From Leptoclinus maculatus (Eukaryota > Chordata > Actinopteri > Perciformes > Stichaeidae): a stretch of DNA of 64,000 bases. The notes below the pieces were generated by a model. It was not told the DNA's origin, did no database searches, and saw nothing but the letters and a program-made list of their open reading frames with translations. The stretch spans positions 12,462,986 to 12,526,985 of the forward strand of contig JAVDOI010000003.1 of assembly GCA_032191485.1 (NCBI GenBank), in the 5' to 3' direction. Below are positions 60,525-64,000 of this stretch, piece after piece. A program made the position numbers and the translations under genes. Numbering within the stretch: position 1 is the stretch's first letter; every line of letters starts with the position of its first letter.

Positions 60525-60571
60525 CATAAAATGGTTGTTTTCCGGTGTACTTTTCTCCTTATCCCTTGAGC
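60525..60571 (-). other. weak candidate 47-nt exon
   Basis: Acceptor ttctgttacag and donor ATG|GTGAGT bound 47 nt that read S-RDKEKSTPENNHFM in one frame (phase 1 in, 0 out). It joins in frame with the candidate at 62842-62888. Function and gene unknown. Confidence 0.25.
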
Positions 60572-62394
60572 CTGTAACAGAAAATAGTTCCAGTAAACTT
60601 TTTATCCCGTGAGAGACAGGTTGGCCAAACCCTGGCATTCCTCCAGAATTTTCTTTTGGCTGTAGTAGCCTTTGTTTCCAGTTGGGGGCGCTTGTATCTC
60701 AGTGAATAGTAGCTTGATCACATCAGGAGAAATCCTTTGTTGTCTCCAGTTCCTCAAGTGGCCTGGATATCAAGACATTTCCAGGGTCAAGTGATTCTGA
60801 ACTCAAGACTGCAATTCTGACAGCTCAATTTAATCTCAATGGTCTGTTTTATTTCTAATAAATAGGCCAGAGGCCATGTTTCAGAGTAGTTGCATTTGCT
60901 GCCAATTTCTACCAAACACAGACTGACAGGCAGGGAAGCAGAAAAACAGACAGAAAGCTCTCTCTTTGGTGGGGAGGCAAGAAGTTACGAGGAAACATGA
61001 AGAAGGATCCATGAAGGGTAAAGCAGGGGAACCAAACATCGCAGCCAGCTTCGTCTCTCTCTTTCTAAAGCCTTTTCATAACAGAGGAGACAAAGGAAAG
61101 TGCTTGCCAGACACTTCATAATGCTCTACAGATTACTGGCCCACTTCAGCGCACAAATGTTCCCCAGAACATACTTACCGCTGCGCGGCTTTGATTAAGC
61201 TCGTCGTCAACCTTTCCAAACCCTCATTCCTGAATTACTTTTCAGCTTGCTCTGCTGACCCTTTGTCACTTGACTGGGAGGATTACCACGAGGGAGAGGT
61301 CCAGCATGTGACTCAGTGGGGTCAGATGGAAGACTTGTCCAGGAGGAACAGTGTCACTGAGGTTAGGATTTAGTGCCAGTGACAAGGGTTATCTTGAGAT
61401 TTTGAGAGAACACAGGGGATGAGAGGTTGGAGGGTTTCTTGTCCTGTTATCTGTCCTCCTGACCTGTCAGTGACCACCCCCCCAACTTACCACAGCAACC
61501 CAGCCTTCACACCAGGACCAGCTTTGATGTTTGGTCTCAAGCTCTTGTTTGCTGAGGAGCTGGAAGGCCCTTTTGCAAACGTAACCTAAACCTTCACCCC
61601 ATAAAGACCTCTCGACCCCTCTCGCTCTGGTAAACAGAAAGTGTACCATCCAACAATGTGACTGTTTTTACTCTGTAATGATCGCATGCAATTACTTTGG
61701 CTGAGGTAATATACCAAAATAGTGCACTAATGATGCTTAATGAGATTGTAAAGTGGTTTATTATGAGTTTTCAGGACTTAACAAGACATGACAATAGTCA
61801 TGTCCATATGTCTAGCATTCAGATAAACAAATGTATAATTAATAAGTTATGGTTATGTTGACTTTCAACTTTAGCAACTTTCAAGCCGATTGCCAAAAAA
61901 CATATTATACCCTATTAAATAATAATTGACATTGCTTACACGAGAAAATGTCTTGTTATATATTGTTATTAAAGGCCATATATATTTATAGTTAAATCAT
62001 GTCATCAGCATATTAATGTCTGCCATGCAAGGTGCAAGGCGATATTATTTGTAAGGTCAGAAAATAAAATGGGACCTAATATGGATCCTCGTGAAACATG
62101 TTTGGTAAATTGTTAGAATAATTAGAACATTAACATTTGTCAAAAGTAAGTCTATTTAGCAGTTGTTCATGGTCATGTGTCAATTTCCTTTGATAAATAA
62201 AGGGGCTTCACAATACTGCCTTTTATCTAGAGAAGAAGTAACATCAAAGTGGGAGAATAACTGCGCTGTGATTTGTCCGGAAACCAGATGGAGAATGACC
62301 GTTTGTAATTTCCTTCAAAGCGAGTGTGGCGTGTTTCTCATGTGGCACTGATCCCTCTCTGTGTACAGTCCCCACAGTGCAACTGGTTAGACAG

Positions 62395-62547
<153 letters not shown>

Positions 62548-62841
62548 TTACCAGTTCAGTTTTTAATGAGGGGTATTACATACTCTATATGTAATACCTC
62601 ATCCTCGATCAAAAACTAGATTGTGGCCTTTCTAATATGTTGCCCTTTCTCTTCACTTCATCTCTCTCCATCATTGTTTCTGTCAACCTCTTAAACCCCT
62701 CTCTCTTTCTACAGATGTTTTTCTTTCTCTCCCCTGTGTCAGTCTCTCAACAAGTTGCCTCCACTTTCTTCAGTCCACTCAGACATCCACTCAGTGCACC
62801 CACCTTCATTTCCTATAATGGGAGAAATGAAAGGTACTCAC

Positions 62842-62888
62842 CTGTAGGCTTATCATTTTTCCTGATCACAAAACTGTCTCTACTCCCT
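62842..62888 (-). other. weak candidate 47-nt exon
   Basis: Acceptor atttactgtag and donor CAG|GTGAGT bound 47 nt that read GSRDSFVIRKNDKPT in the only open frame (phase 2 in, 1 out). Not recognised. Confidence 0.22.
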
Positions 62889-64000
62889 CTACAGTAAATT
62901 AGATGAGGTTAATATTAGTTGTTTTCTACTCACGCTATGTATACATTCTGTTACGATGTTATTACTTAATGTTATATATTAATGGAAACATGAATTCACA
63001 GTAGTGTGTTATATTTTTTACCCTCAGGTACATTTTTGCATTGCACACACTCACGTAGTTTCATATTCACCTGTGTTTCAGATGTGGACGGTGTCTGATG
63101 TTGATTCTCGGATTGCCAACACGTTCAATGCAACGTAAACCAATATAAAATGTAATGTGTTGATGTGTATAGTGCTGCATATTCAGCAGCATACTGCGAT
63201 TTATGGTTTCCGTGAAATATCACTGATAGATCAATCATTTAAAAATTCAAGATTAGATTTTTTATAGATTTTTTTTAACCAGAAATCTGAATTAAATAAG
63301 TTGATTGCAAGGTGACAATTTAATTGATTAATTTTACATAACCAGTTTAAAAATGTATAATTAATCAGGTGGTCCTCATACCTTCCATATAAGATTGATA
63401 ATCTGCTACCAGTTTAGCTGCAGTTAAACAGCGCTTTAAGTTTATTAAACCTTTGTTGTTTGGACCATCTCAAACAACAGTTACGATGTACTCTTCTCAC
63501 ACCACATAAAAGATTAAAAAAAAATAGTGTGTGCATACATCTACATTTATTATATAGGACCGAAGCTTAATTAATTTGAGTGAAAAGGCCTCTGGCCTAT
63601 ACTTTAACAGGTTTATGTTAATGACCCTCCCATGGCAGGAGCAGTTGTGTATGCAGGTACTAATGAACTCTTAATAGTGTTAAATCTAACAGCCTCTGAA
63701 TGATTCCACTAACTGTTTTATGACCGTGTGGGCAGAACCCTAATTGGGGACTTGTGGCAAAGAGCTCTCTTCACAGCTTCCCCAGGTTTAACAACCTGCA
63801 CAATGCAACTGAAGCTGCACTTCATTGTGCCAAAGAAGAGAGAATGCATTATAATTACTTAATTTTTATATCCCTGTCATGTCTACTATTTTTGTTCATT
63901 CCAAAGGATTACAAGACACTGCTGTATACTGATTGTATCAGAAAAATACAGCCAGACATCTGGTAACACATGTAAAATGCCAAAATTAAGACTGTATATA

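Noticed and set aside
62570..62598. Short inverted repeat ggtattacata / tatgtaatacc
   Set aside because: Only 11-bp arms in AT-rich sequence next to a CA array; plausible by chance.
63050..63140. Possible minus-strand exon ending CACAG|GTGAAT before the 62.8 kb candidate
   Set aside because: Open in one frame but no clear acceptor and no recognisable peptide; too weak to list.

Overview
The window looks like teleost fish nuclear DNA, probably a spiny-rayed (percomorph) fish. It has vertebrate introns with GT-AG borders, very many long (CA)n/(TG)n arrays, and several interspersed repeats that I recognise as typical of percomorph introns. No bacterial, viral or CRISPR features were seen. Nothing here was aligned by computer; exons were read by eye from splice sites, reading phase and remembered EML1/EVL protein sequences.

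The main gene is a complete eml1 (echinoderm microtubule-associated protein-like 1) on the minus strand. It runs from the start codon at 48743 to the stop at 15524, with 22 coding exons. The exon lengths sum to 2439 nt, all phases join, and the product is 812 aa (human EML1 about 815). The 5' part is spread out: exon 1 lies at 48.7 kb, intron 1 is about 16 kb, and exons 2-5 lie between 32.6 and 26.8 kb. The HELP/WD (TAPE) part is compact, with exons 6-22 between 22.6 and 15.5 kb. A 3' UTR with an AATAAA at 15224-15229 follows.

Two extra eml1 pieces stand out. One is a 27-nt in-frame candidate microexon (25695-25721). The other is a candidate alternative terminal exon (23530-23803, poly(A) signal 23304-23309) that would join exon 4 in frame and give a 261-aa EML1 with the coiled coil and basic linker but no HELP/WD domain. 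Intron 12 appears to be a GC-AG intron.

Downstream of eml1, in the same orientation, are two candidate first exons of evl (Ena/VASP-like): an ATG-AG exon in a CpG-rich block at 12.9 kb and an alternative MYSLDDF-type exon at 8.9 kb. EML1 and EVL are also neighbours in the same orientation in human (14q32). Exon 2 of evl was not found, so 1-8.9 kb is probably its intron.

Upstream of eml1 (48.75-64 kb) there is no confident gene. It holds a GAA/TTC repeat and a long purine tract near the eml1 start, old repeats, and three weak candidate mini-exons (60.04, 60.5 and 62.8 kb). Repeats worth noting are a hAT-type non-autonomous element with terminal inverted repeats and an 8-bp target duplication (24186-24736), a perfect 30-bp-stem hairpin (30333-30398) and a 37-bp palindrome (46206-46242).
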